Assembly: GCA_951812925.1 (NCBI GenBank) | Contig: OX638371.1 | Coordinates: forward strand, 33,392,101-33,456,100 | Direction of reading: 5' to 3' | From: Calliopum simillimum | Lineage: Eukaryota; Arthropoda; Insecta; Diptera; Lauxaniidae | Length of the DNA: 64,000 nucleotides | Shown: positions 32,539 to 43,520 of the stretch, one piece after another | Position numbering within the stretch: position 1 is the stretch's first letter | How the letters are laid out: each line of letters opens with the position of its first letter | Translations under genes and position numbers: made by a program | Notes under the pieces: model-generated | Databases searched by the model: none | The model's input: only the letters and a program-made list of their open reading frames with translations | What the model was told of the DNA's origin: nothing

Positions 32539-33273
32539 TAAAACAAAAAAGTTGGTAAGAAAGTTTTAAGTAGAAAACTTACGCCACGGAATTGACGTCT
32601 TGAGGAAGGAAAACGTGCGGAATAGAGTTACCAGATACAAATTGGGTTTCTTTAGGACTTTTGCAAAAAACTCTGGATTTTTCTGAATAAAGAAATTTAA
32701 GTTTAACATATGCACCTATACAATTGAACTTTTAAATTGAATTTCTTAACTATTTACAATTGCAGAAATATTTAACGCTTGAGTCAAATATTTTTATTTG
32801 GGTTTTAAAATGCATTTTCTTTTCCAAAAAAAATTATAAAAGGGTATGTTAACAAGACCTTTTTCATACTAAAATGGCCGCCAAAATCAAAAAATAGGAA
32901 ACAAATTTTAAAATATCAACTTTAAAGGTCCAGAACTTTGCAAAATCTCTTTAAACCCTATAAGCCACATGAATTATTAGAAAGCTCATACAGCTGGCTA
33001 AAAGTTTCCCATAGCAGAGTATTCTCTAAAACGTTAGGGTGACCCAAGAAATTCGCAGTGCGCAATTTTTTCTAGGTCTTCATACATTTTTCCACAACTT
33101 TACTGTACTACAGACAAAAAAAATATTTTTTGAAGATGCATGCCTTCAAATATAAAATTTTGTTTCGAGAAACATTTCTGTTTGAGAATTTTCTTAATAT
33201 GAAGCACTCCATGCCAATTGTACCAGCTCAAAATTTTTTTTGTTAAAACACAGGGTTTTTGGTCATTTTCATG
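32539..33273. other. AT-rich interval
   Basis: No gene recognised. The last part (33197-33260, GAAGCACTCCATGCCAATTG) resembles a stretch inside the following foldback arm (33405 onwards), so a small repeat overlaps the boundary. Confidence 0.35.
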
Positions 33274-33285
33274 AACGATCCGCAG

Positions 33286-33396
33286 GAGGATACGAACCTA
33301 CGACCGTCCGCATGTTAGATAGAAACATGTTATTTTTACTTACAAGCGTGTTAGACCTCTACACCATTCACAAATGTGATGAAGAGGTATAACTTT
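33286..33396 (-). ncRNA. tRNA-like module, left foldback arm
   Basis: On the minus strand GGTGTAGAGGTCTAACACGC (A-box-like) is followed about 70 bases later by the B-box GGTTCGTATCC (33288-33298). Between lies an AT-rich insert resembling a tRNA intron. It is the terminal segment of the foldback arm. Probably a pol III promoter relic of tRNA origin, not a tRNA gene. Confidence 0.4.
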
Positions 33397-33634
33397 ATTT
33401 GTATATGAAGCACTCCATGTCAAGTGTACCAGCTCAACATTTTTTTTTCTCCGATTTCGCTCAAATTTGGCAATATGCTAGATCCGGTGTGCAAGAACAA
33501 TAATCCGAGAGGATTTGGTCCTAGTACCATTTGTTGTTAAAATACAGGGTGCTGAAGTTTGCGTTTTTAGTCATTTTCATGAAAAGAGTGTTTTTTCAAA
33601 AATTTATACAATAGCTTACACTAAAGTTTGTTAA

Positions 33635-33704
33635 CCCTTTCGACCCGGCTGGGACAATATATCCCAATTTACATATATATATTGTCCCAGCCGGGTCGTA
33701 AGGG
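33635..33704. mobile_element. 70-bp piggyBac-like hairpin MITE, left arm
   Basis: CCCTTTCGACCCGGCTGGGA ... TCCCAGCCGGGTCG and AAGGG between TTAA sites (33631-33634, 33705-33708). Almost the whole unit is a hairpin with a short TATATCCCAATTTACATATA loop. CCC ends and TTAA duplications fit piggyBac-type transposition. Confidence 0.75.
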
Positions 33705-34524
33705 TTAAATGATAAATCTAAGTTACTGGTCCCATTCATTTTGAAGTTTTCTTTTATAAAAAAATATTTCTCAGTGAAAAAAAATTTTTTTTACCAAAAT
33801 TTTTTACACTTAAAAATACTTTTGAATTTTTTTTAAAAAAAACACCCTTCAATTTTTTTTAAAAGTACTTTAAATTAAAGCCTAATTTATAAGCTTTAAA
33901 ATGATGTATGAATGGGAGTTTTTGGCTTTTGAACGCCTTCTGCGGGGCAAAAATCTTTTTTTTTAGTCTTACGAAAAAAGTGTATTAGGCAAAAAATTTT
34001 TAACATCGTCCAAGCAATACTTGAGATTTTTTTGGATTTTTTTTGGAAACTTTTTTTTAATAATTTTTGAATATTTTTTTTTAATTTTTTTCAAAAATTA
34101 CTCAAAAAAAAAAAAATTTTTCTTAACTTTCCAAAAACTCCCAAAAAATTTCCCACTTATTTCTTTTATGATTCTAAGCATTTTATGCCTAGTACACTTT
34201 TTTCGTAAGATGCTTTCCTCTTGAGTAAAAAAAGATTTTTGCCTTCCGCGGGCGTTCAAAAGCCAAAAACTCCCATTTAGCGTCCGAATTCCATCTTGAG
34301 TCATACATAATTTTAAAGCTTATAAATTATGCTTTAATTTAAAGTACTTTTAAAAAAAATCTAAGGGGACCTTTTTTAAAAAAATTCAAAAGTATTATTA
34401 AGTGTAAAAAATGTTGGTGAAAAAAAATTTTTTTCAGCAAGAAATATTTTTTTTTGTAAAAAGGAAACTTCAAAATGAATGGGACCAGTAACTTAGATTT
34501 ATCAATTTACAAACTTTAGTTTAA

Positions 34525-34594
34525 CCCTTTCGACCCGGCTGGGACAATATATCCCAATTTACATATATATATTGTCCCAGCCGGGTCGAAAGGG
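34525..34594. mobile_element. 70-bp piggyBac-like hairpin MITE, right arm
   Basis: Nearly identical to 33635-33704 (one visible stem difference) and flanked by TTAA (34521-34524, 34595-34598). It lies at a different TTAA site of the arm than its partner, so the two were not created by arm duplication. Confidence 0.75.
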
Positions 34595-34829
34595 TTAAGC
34601 TATAAATTTTTGAACAAACACCCTTTTCATGAAAATGACTAAAAACGCCAACTTCAGCACCCTGTATTTTAACAACAAATGGTACTAGGACCAAATCCTC
34701 CCGGATTGTTGTTTTTGCACACTATATTGCCAAATTTGAGAGAAATCGGAGAAAAAAAAATGTTGAGCTGGTATACTTGCCATGGAGTGCTTCATATACA
34801 AATAAAGTTATACCTCTTCATCACATTGG

Positions 34830-34920
34830 TCAATGGTGTAGAGGTCTAACAAGTTTGTAAGTAAAAATAACATGTTTCTATCATGCGGACGGTCGTAGGT
34901 TCGTATCCTCCTGCGGATCG
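34830..34920 (+). ncRNA. tRNA-like module, right foldback arm
   Basis: Mirror copy of 33286-33396: GGTGTAGAGGTCTAACAAG, then B-box GGTTCGTATCC at 34898-34908, ending with the foldback. Same interpretation. Confidence 0.4.
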
Positions 34921-34922
34921 TT

Positions 34923-36690
34923 AATTTTTTTTTTTAATTGAAATTTAAATTCGTGTATCTTCAATAAAAATATTTTCACCTTTGACCTGAGTTTAAGTTT
35001 GCCCAACTTCATTTTGAATAAACTCGTTAAGGTATCTGTTTTATATATGAAAATAATAAAATTGAAGATGTTTTTCTTCATTTTTATTATTTTTTCTGCT
35101 CAATGTAGGTTTTTGAAATATTATGGAGTTATTTTTAAGTTTACGCATTTTGTGCGGAAACAGTCTATGTGTATTCTTCAAATGCATGTAAAGTCGCTAG
35201 AAAAATTGCATAAATACTATAAGTTCGAAATAAAATTCACTAAAGAGATTAAAAACTTACTAGTTTTATCGACGATGTCCCTAAATATGCATAATTGACA
35301 GTGGGGTATTTAAAATTATTATTATCACTTATATTTATATAGGATATAACCTCTTTAAGAGTTTAGTTTTGAAAAAATAGTATAGTATGCACCAGATTAG
35401 CTCAGAAAAAAAAAAAAATTTCATTACGTCACTATTCTCAGATATTCTTGAAACGAAGGGCTTAATGCGATGTCTTCAGCCACTCAGTGAAATAAAAAAA
35501 AATAAAATCAATCGCTGCGGTATGATACGCTATCAAATATTTAATCCGCTGTTTTCAAGTTGTTCAGTTACAACAAAAAAAAAAAAAAGGAAAAACATAA
35601 GTTCGGAACAATGAGTAGAGTCAATTAATTCATTGGCACGTAACACCAATTAAACTTGGTTAAAACAAAAACAACAACAACACAAACATCACATAAAAGC
35701 TGCATCGAATGCTACAACAATGTTCGATCGGTTCATTATTTGCACGCGTGTTGCATGTCAATCAAATTGGCGATGCCTGCGATAGACGGAAAGACTCCAC
35801 ACACCACACACATGAAAGTTGGCTGGCTGACTGCACTTGCCATCGTGGTGGCACACGTCGTCCATGTGAATTAACCAACTGCATCTACTTCCATGAGCAC
35901 AGCGTACGAGTGGTGCAACATAAAACAATAAATAAAGCAAACAGATTAAATCCAATGAACACAAAACAAATACTGAGCCGGCTTAGTGACCCATATCGAA
36001 AACCCTACGCCTACGCGTCTAGCACGGCTAAAATAAGACCAAAAACAACAACAACAACAAGAAAAAAAAGAGTTTTGCTTTAACGTACAAATGAACACGA
36101 GCGCAAGTGAGGATTTTGTGCGTTAGGTCTGTAGGTGCCCTTATGCTTTCGTTGTTCCCACAACGTCCGTAACGAGTTGAACGAGTTTTCGTTGAATTGT
36201 TTGGGTTGGTATCTTTACTACTTAAATGCACTTTTTTTTTAATTTTTATGTAAATCAAATTGGCCAGCTAATAAAAGTAGTGATACACTCAAAGCGAAGG
36301 GCTACTAAATTCAAATGAACAACGATATAGAAATGGGAAAATCCTCCAAAAACATTTCTTTAAAAATAGATGACGGAAAAAACGACCGCAGAAGTCTATG
36401 AAAATGTGCAGAAAGCAATTGATCCAGAGTAAGCAGTGTCTTTTCGAGGGCCTTTGTTATATTTAGCGACAGTAAGCGTCTGTATTTGGACGCCAGGTTA
36501 GCGGTAGACCGCATAAAACTGCTCAAACTGGTCTGGTCATTAATGGTTGAGCCAGCCACCATATTCAACAGACGTGTTACGACTTACTCCGTTCAAACGA
36601 GCTGGTGCTGACAGTCATGCTCCAATAATATCGTCCGACATAGCTTTGCACACATGAGAAATTCTAACATCCCAATGGGGAATGGAGCGC
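34923..36690. other. Apparently single-copy interval
   Basis: AT-rich at first. 35640-36260 has more even composition and CAACAACAACA runs, typical of fly intronic or intergenic DNA. No ORF has a recognised domain or splice context. Confidence 0.35.
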
Positions 36691-36785
36691 ATCAATAGTG
36701 CTTCTAAAGCGCTCTAAAGCAGCAGTGAAGCGCATCTCTCTCGTTGCCAAAAGCGCTGAAATTAACATTGACAGGTCATTGGAAC

Positions 36786-36940
36786 GAAGCGCTTCGCTCT
36801 CGCTACCAGAAATGCTCTTTGGATGCGCATCGCTCTCGCATCCAGAAATGCTGTTTGGATGCGCATCGCTCTTGCTACCAGAAATGCTCTTTGGAAGCGC
36901 ATCGCTCTCGCATTCAGAAATGCTCTTTGGATGCTTTTTG
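36786..36940. repeat. 36-bp minisatellite, left block
   Basis: About four units of 36 bp with a core AAATGCTCTTTGGATGCGCA followed by TCGCTCTCGCATCCAG. Because 36 is a multiple of three, frames stay open on both strands; this is not evidence of coding. Confidence 0.85.
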
Positions 36941-36959
36941 GATGACAATAAAAATATTT

Positions 36960-37245
36960 AAAAAATTAATTTTTAATTGAAATTTTACGTCTTTCGTCAA
37001 GACACATCAGACTATTATTTTTTTTTGATGTTATTATAATTATTTTCATTTTACTGCTCGTATATTAATTCTAATTGAAAAATTGCAAGTTGAAAACTTT
37101 TGTGTTAGGTCTGAGCCGGAGTTGAACCGAGGACCTCTTGGTTGCTACAACTCTCAATCGCTGTGCCAGTCGCTAGACCACTGCTCTACCATCGCGCTCT
37201 TACGAAGACGACTTATTGATTTATTTTGTTTTGTACGTTAATACG
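36960..37245 (-). ncRNA. Decayed tRNA-like/hammerhead element
   Basis: Minus-strand relative of the 52209-53390 unit. A tRNA-like head has B-box GGTTCAACTCC (37118-37128) and upstream GGTAGAGCAGTGGTCTAGCG. Then come the shared AAAAGTTTTCAACTTGCA and TTTTTCAATTA blocks. At 36987-37015 is ATAGTCTGATG with TGTCTTGACGAAAGAC and GTAAAA. Stem II survives, but the last core A is U and GAAA is broken, so the ribozyme should be dead. Minisatellite blocks flank it on both sides. Confidence 0.65.
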
Positions 37246-37256
37246 AGACCGAAAGC

Positions 37257-37420
37257 GCTTCGTTCTCGCTACCAGAAATGCTCTTTGGATGCGCATCGCT
37301 CTCGCTTCCAGAAATGCTCTTTGGATGCGCATCGCTCTCGCTACCAGAAATGCTCTTTGGATGCGCATCGCTCTCACATTCAGAAATGCTCTTTGGATGC
37401 GCTTCGCTCTCGCTACCTAT
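37257..37420. repeat. 36-bp minisatellite, right block
   Basis: About four to five units of the same 36-bp repeat and in the same orientation as the left block, with degenerate pieces to about 37510. The decayed tRNA-like/hammerhead element lies between the blocks. Confidence 0.85.
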
Positions 37421-37510
37421 AGCGCAGAAATTATGCGCATACAAATCAGCTCTTTAGATGCGAGAAGGACGCGCATCGCTATTGCATCTTGGGGATGCGC
37501 ATCGAAATTT

Positions 37511-38194
37511 TCTGTTGGGATATTCTTAAAATACACGTTAAAAAAATATCGATATAATCGATTTTTTAAGTTTTCGTCACACTTGTGTTAAATTGACATA
37601 TTAAATAACACGATCCTTACAACTGAGGTGTATTATGTATTATGCAGAATATTGTGACGAATATTTTCGTCGAAAAATTTAACCCTCATAAACTACACAT
37701 TTATACCCTTTGCTTAAATAAGTGCAAAAATGACACCTAAAACGAAGGATATATGTACTGAGTCAATGTGTATTATAGAATTATTTGCTATAAAATTTCA
37801 CCGCTGGGCGTTAATGAGTTAAAGTACTCCATAAAAATATTCTGCGGAAAATTTCACTAGGGGTCACCAAAGCCGAGAAAAGGCTTTAACTTAAGAAAAA
37901 TTCGTCAAGAATGTAATAAATGTGCAATGTGATAAGTCTTCATTGATTTTGACGATTTTTTGGCTTTCGCGATGAAATTTCGAATTTTTAGTGTTGGGCA
38001 GCTATTAGTGAAATTTTGCAGGAAATATTTCTGTAGTACATACTGAGTTAATATTCCCCTGTTTTAGGTGTAATTTTTGTACCTCACTACTAAAAAGCTT
38101 TGGAGAAAAAACCGACGTTCTCAATCAAGTTGAGAATGGTTTCAAGAAGTATAAGGGACATTATCATTTAAAAATCAAGTACCTGGAGACCGAT
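37511..38194. other. Interval with a short shared segment
   Basis: No gene. A short piece near 38045-38090 (TATTCCCCTGTTTTAGGTGT) recurs near 49870, and lies outside the main repeat copies. Confidence 0.35.
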
Positions 38195-39178
38195 CCATGC
38201 TCGGTCAACAATCTAATCTAATTATTTTAGTCGATGTTTTTTTCCATAGCTATTTTTTGTTATGAAACTTGTATTTTTTCACTTCTAACGGTCATGCTTT
38301 CAAAATGATAAATAAACCGATGAGAATAATAATAAGAAAAAACTCGGAAAGCATCGAATGGTATAGAAAAATATCAAAAACTCAAATTTTTTTTTTTGGT
38401 GAAATAGAATGCCCTAACATAAATAAATGAGATATGCCACGCACCCAAAATAATTTGTCTTTTGTATGGCTGCTGAAATATCTCGGAAAATAAGAATCCT
38501 ATTGGAAAAATCCGAAAGGATATTTGGACAAGGAAGAGTGTAACTATTCGATGCTATTAATAAAAAAGAATTGCGCCTTTTCTTGTAGCTACGCTGTAAG
38601 ACTGAACATAGCGTTTTCTTCAACTTCAAGCAAGGATATTTCAAAATCCTGCAGGTATAATGACAGTTCTGCTGATGAAGATGGATTCAGCGTCAAAAAG
38701 TAAATAAGACTGCATATAAGAATTAAACAGTTCATTCCATTTTTTTTGTTGTGCCTGAGTTATTAACTAAAATTTTTATTTTGATAAAAAAATGGGCGTG
38801 GCAATTATTAAACAAAGCCTTATTTTGTTATGCTTTAGATACTCCTGATCCAGATCCGCACACAAAATTTCATCAAAATATCTTGTATCATTTGCGAGAA
38901 ATAGCATTTAATGTGTTTTACTTGTATGGGAGGTTCCACGCGCACTTTCGATATTTTGCCTACTTTCAGGTTGTAGGTGTCTAATAGCAAGTAGACTCCC
39001 TATAAATAAATTCAGAAAGATTGCTTTAGTAGTTTTCTTTTTAAAGCGTATTATATTTCTGTGGGCGGTGCCACGCCCTTCATCGAGTTTTTCCAATATT
39101 ACAGCATATCACATATTAACACTTGTTTTCAAGGGTACAATCTCTTAAATTTTCATTAAAATTGTTGTAAGTAAATTG
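38195..39178 (+). repeat. CTCGGTCAACAATCTAATC dispersed repeat, copy 1
   Basis: Shares long diverged segments with 47695-48600, including GCTCGGTCAACAATCTAATC, AAACTCGGAAAGCATCGAAT and GTTCCACGCGCACTTTCGAT. The right end is cut by the Gypsy insertion at 39179. No ORF of note. The class is unknown. Confidence 0.7.
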
Positions 39179-40106
39179 TGTAACGAACCTTTTTGTCAAT
39201 ATCCGGGGTATAGCCGTCGGTGCCCAGGGTTCGAATACAAATATTTATTCCCCACCGCCGAGCAAAACACTTTTCACACTTTGCACTGGTTTATTTTATT
39301 CTCTTTAATTCACTTTAGCCTGGAAACACTGTTAAAATACCTAGGATAAACACACTTAGGACTACGGGTGATGGATGGATGGTAAATGGATGAGATGAAT
39401 ATAGTGGGAGAATAGATCAACCAATCCAGGAGTCGTGCCACCACTGCCTCCCTGTGGACTTGTCGAGTCGCGACACCGCTGCCTCTGATTATCCCTTGGT
39501 AAACCGTACCTGTCCGTCTGATGGTCTCGCGAGAACCCGTGACACCACTATTTTCTCGCGTCCGGTCTGGAAATTATTTCCGAAAGGTACAAGCTTACAG
39601 TCTCAGTCCAAGTCCACTGATACGTCTGTATCAGATTTTACTTGAAAATTGTCGTTTAGTCAACGGATGGTTGAAATATTCCCGGAACAGGTCTTACCTC
39701 GATGCCGGCTAAGTAACAAGAGAGCGATACCATCACCGGAACTTACATTCCACCATTCCATTTACATCCACGATCAGCTGTTTCCTTTTCATCGACATCA
39801 TTTGACAGTTGGCACTCACTGTTTTGGGACCAGGGTTGCTGCTGCACGCGATAATTCTACAATTCTCGCACAACTGTTTACCAAACAGTTGCATGATTGT
39901 TTGGTGATCCCGTTTGATGCGATTGTCTTAAAACTATCTACTTACTAAAAAATCCTTAGGTTTTTAAGTTAATTCTAGACTTATTTAACTAGAAATTCAT
40001 TACTTATTTTAGCATTGATTAGTTCTTAAAATTATTAATACTTTAAATAAAAGTAATTATTGAAAAGATGTGGATACAAATGAGGCTTCCGATTTGTGTC
40101 CTCACA
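39179..40106 (-). repeat. 3' LTR of the Gypsy element
   Basis: 928 bp with TG...CA ends, matching 45428-46355. The sense strand has the purine tract AGGAGGGAAA directly before it (40107-40116). Short ORFs inside are duplicated in the other LTR and are not genes. Confidence 0.95.
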
Positions 40107-40116
40107 TTTCCCTCCT

Positions 40117-40365
40117 ATTTCGGGGTGGCCGGAATGTGGTCATTCTAATAGCAATTTATAGCAATTGAGCCATCAGCCCATCCCGGAGTTGCAGTCGCTT
40201 TTCGTCCAAAGTTTTCACGACCCGGAACCATTTCTTTTGGATCTCCTCCGCTTTTGGATGGTTACTTCCGATCTGAATCGAGTTTCTTCAGTGGTTCTGT
40301 TCGGAGAAAAGAGAAGAACATCGTTAAAATAGGGCGTTTATTGGTGGGTATGAGGGGTTTTGGTT
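40117..40365 (-). other. Gypsy 3' untranslated region
   Basis: Between the pol stop and the purine tract. No additional ORF, so the element has no env. Confidence 0.6.
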
Positions 40366-43300
40366 TTAGATTTGGACCCCGCCATGGTAGGTTTTCAGCT
40401 CGCTGAGATGTGCCCTTCTCATCCTCCTGTCCCCATCGCGCTTGAGCTGCACGATCACAGGAGACACGAATCCCACGACTTGGTATGGGCCGTCGTATTT
40501 CGGCGCGATTTTCGCCGCAAAACTGTCGATGGCCTTGGACAACGGGTGCTGTCTCACCAGAACTAATTCCCCCACTTTTGGTTTCCACGGTCGCCTCCTC
40601 AAGTTGTAGTGCCGGGCTTGGTCTGTGGCGGCTTGAGAGAGACGATGCTTCACCAGCTTGAACACTTCCTTCAACCTCACCGCTCGGTCCGTCGGATCTT
40701 GGCTTGTTGTACCGGTCCCTGTGGTGACTTCGTCGTACAGCGTCTTGGGCAAACGAGGTTCACGGCCTTGCGTGAGGAATGCGGGGCTGTACCCCGTAGA
40801 CTCGGACTTGCTAGTGTTGATGGCTAACGAGATTTCGGGAAGGTTCTCATCCCAATTGCGCTGTTGATTGTCGGCTAGCTGCGCTATCATTGTTTTGACG
40901 GTTCGGTTAGCCCGTTCGGTGGGGTTTTCCTGAGGCGTATATGGTGCTGTTAACTGATGACGAACCCCGATTTCCTCCAGGAACCGTTTCACAATGCGGC
41001 TAGTAAACTGAGCTCCATTGTCGGTGATGAGCACTTTAGGAACCCCATACCTCGCAACCACTCGTTCCCTGAGTGCCTTTACTACGCCCACCGCAGTAGC
41101 TCTGCGCATCGGGACCAGCTCGGTCCACTTCGAAAACCGATCGAAAAGTACTAGCAGAGTCGTGTTTCCATGCTTGGACCTAGGTAGTGGCCCGACAAAA
41201 TCGGCGGACACTGTCGCCCATGGTTCCTCGGGGATCGTGGTGAGCATTTCCCCAGCCGGTGCCTGCTGACTAGTCTTGTAGCGTTGGCATGAGTCACAGC
41301 CGCGTACGTAGCGACTAATGTCGCGGAACATTCCTGGCCAATAGTACCGATCGGTTATTCTTCCGATGGTTTTCCGGATGCCGAGGTGGCCAGCGCTAGG
41401 ACTGTCGTGATTTTCCTGCATTACCCGCGTGCGAAGTGGAGTTGGTACACAGAGCTTCCATGTTGCACAGTCCTCGTCGCCTGTGTGCTGTGGAAGGTGT
41501 CGATATAGCTGCCCGTCGACGGTGACGTAATCTGGGAACTTGTCGGGATGCCTCGCCATTTCCATCAATCTCTTCTGGAGCCATGAGCAGCTCGGTCCAT
41601 CGGCGCTTGTTGTTGTTAGCTGCAGTACCTCGCATGGCTGTCGAGACAGGGCATCTGCAACCACGTTGTTTTTGCCTTTCCGGTATTGCACTTCAAAGTT
41701 ATGCTGCTGCAACTCGAGGGCCCATCTGGCGATCCTGCCCGTCGGATTTTCGATGGCATTCAGCCACTTAAGGGACAAGTGGTCCGTGATAACTATGAAC
41801 CGGTAGCCTTCTAAGTAGGGACGCATCTTCCGGATACCCCACACTATGGCCAGGCACTCTTTCTCGGTGGGTGAGTAATTTTTCTCGGCGGCGTTCAGAT
41901 GACGACTAGCGTATGAAATTACCCGCTCTCCACCGTCGATTTCCTGTGTGAGCACCGCCCCTAGTCCAAAGTCACTAGCATCAGTTTGTAGGGTGAACGT
42001 TTTCGTGAAGTCCGGACAAGCCAACACCGGGGCCTCAGTCAGTTTTCGCTTCATCGTCTCGAAGGCCTGCTGCTGCTCAGTGGTCCATTTGAAGTGTTTG
42101 CCCTTCTTTAGTAGGCACGTCAGTGGTTGCACAATTCCCGCGAAATCAGGTACAAACCGGCGGTACCACGAGGCGATTCCCAGGAAACGTCGTACTTCGC
42201 GCACGTTGGATGGTGGCTTCAAGTCCCGTACAGCGGCCACCTTGTCCGGGTCGGTCTTTATACCCTCGCCACTGACGACATGCCCCAAATACTTGGTCTC
42301 CGACTTGAAAAACTCGCACTTATCTGGATTGATCCTCAGGTTCGCCGCACGGAGTCTTCGGAAGACCTCGCGAAGATTCCTCAGGTGCTCGTCGAGGGTG
42401 GACCCAATGACCACAATGTCGTCGAGATAGGCGAACGCGTGCGGCTCCAGTTCAGGTCCTATTACCTGGTCGAGTGCCCGCTGGAAGGTCGCCGGAGCCG
42501 AGTGAAGTCCAAACGGCATGACACGCCACTGGTACAGTCCACGGCCGGGTACCGTGAAGGCCGTATATTTTTTGCTCGTCTCGGCCATCGGTATCTGCCA
42601 ATAACCGTCTTTCAGATCCAGGCTGCTCACATACTTGGCATTTCGTAGCCGATCAAGGATATGGTTGATCCTTGGTAACGGGTAAGCGTCGGGTATAGAC
42701 TTACTGTTGAGTTGACGATAGTCTATACATAGACGCCATTTTCCCGTTTTCTTCCTTACCAGCACAATTGGAGCGCTAAATGGGCTGTTTGATGGTTCAA
42801 TACAACCTTTTGCTAGCAAGTTATTTATTTCCTCGTCTATGATGGCCTGCATGGCTGGGTTTCGTGGAAAGTACCGTTGCTTTAGCGGCCGCTCGTCCGC
42901 CATCACGATGGTATGCTCTGCGATGGGGGTTACCCCGTGCAAGCCCTCGAACTGTGGTAGCTCCTCCGCCAGAAATTCGTAAATTTTCTGTTGGGTCCTC
43001 GTTCTTGGCACACCATCCAACTGGTCGCACTCCTGTATAATTGCAGCATCCGTGGTGGCCGCGGCCACAGGGCCTCCGGTGCGTTCCTCCATGCATTCCC
43101 TTGGAAACTGGATGGTCGACTTACCACACGTGATTGTCGCCCCGATGAGGCACAGGTAATCGATGCCGAGTACAATTGTGTCGGTGGCCTGTGGCAACAA
43201 AATAAACGTAACCTGGTCACATCGGTCATCCATGCGTGTTTCGGCCACCACGGCCTCATGAAGTTGTACCATCGAACCGTCTGCCATTGTCACATACCCT

Positions 43301-43520
43301 TGATGTGCTATTCGTCTATAGTTGCCTCCCAGACTCTCCGTAAAATCCTGCCGCATGAAACTCCGGGTGGCACCGGTGTCTATTGTTGCGGCCACGGGTA
43401 CCCCACCAATGGTTACATTCGCGAAGACCCGCTGCTGGTTGAATGCTAGTGAACTTAATGTTGGGGAGGGTTGGTCCCGTAGGAGCCCGCCACCCCCCTG
43501 TCCTGGCGTGCTCCGTTGCT
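40366..43520 (-). CDS. Gypsy pol (protease, RT, RNase H, integrase)
   Basis: There is no ATG start. The frame is -1 to gag, is open from the slippery site near 43521 and ends at 40366; from a GTG at 43395 it is 1009 aa. Residues counted from there: protease TIDTGAT (Asp6), RT with LDLKDG (Asp260) and YLDD (323-326), RNase H Asp residues near 472, 538 and 581, integrase HHCC (about 663-703), core Asp732, Asp792 and Glu near 827 (D,D-35-E type), then a GPY/F-like module (DGPYQVVGF). No chromodomain. All catalytic residues are present and no stop interrupts the frame. Confidence 0.96.

Larger units (their letters stand above)
33274..34922. mobile_element. 1.65-kb foldback element with tRNA-like ends
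   Basis: Inverted repeat with AACGATCCGCAGGAGGATAC at the left and its complement GTATCCTCCTGCGGATCGTT at the right. Each arm begins with a tRNA-like module and continues through TGAAGCACTCCATG and CAGGGTGCTGAAGTT blocks to an AT-rich centre near 34100. Each arm also holds its own 70-bp TTAA-flanked hairpin MITE. No coding capacity; target duplication not certain. Confidence 0.8.

Noticed and set aside
36786..37420. 36-bp repeats as a CRISPR array
   Set aside because: No unique spacers: the units abut each other, and the context is an animal genome.
39454..39948. ORFs of 63-99 codons within the Gypsy LTRs
   Set aside because: Present in both LTRs because the LTRs are duplicates; no protein features.
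40262..40588. Extra frame overlapping the pol 3' end of the Gypsy element
   Set aside because: Shadow of pol in another frame; no start context or domain.
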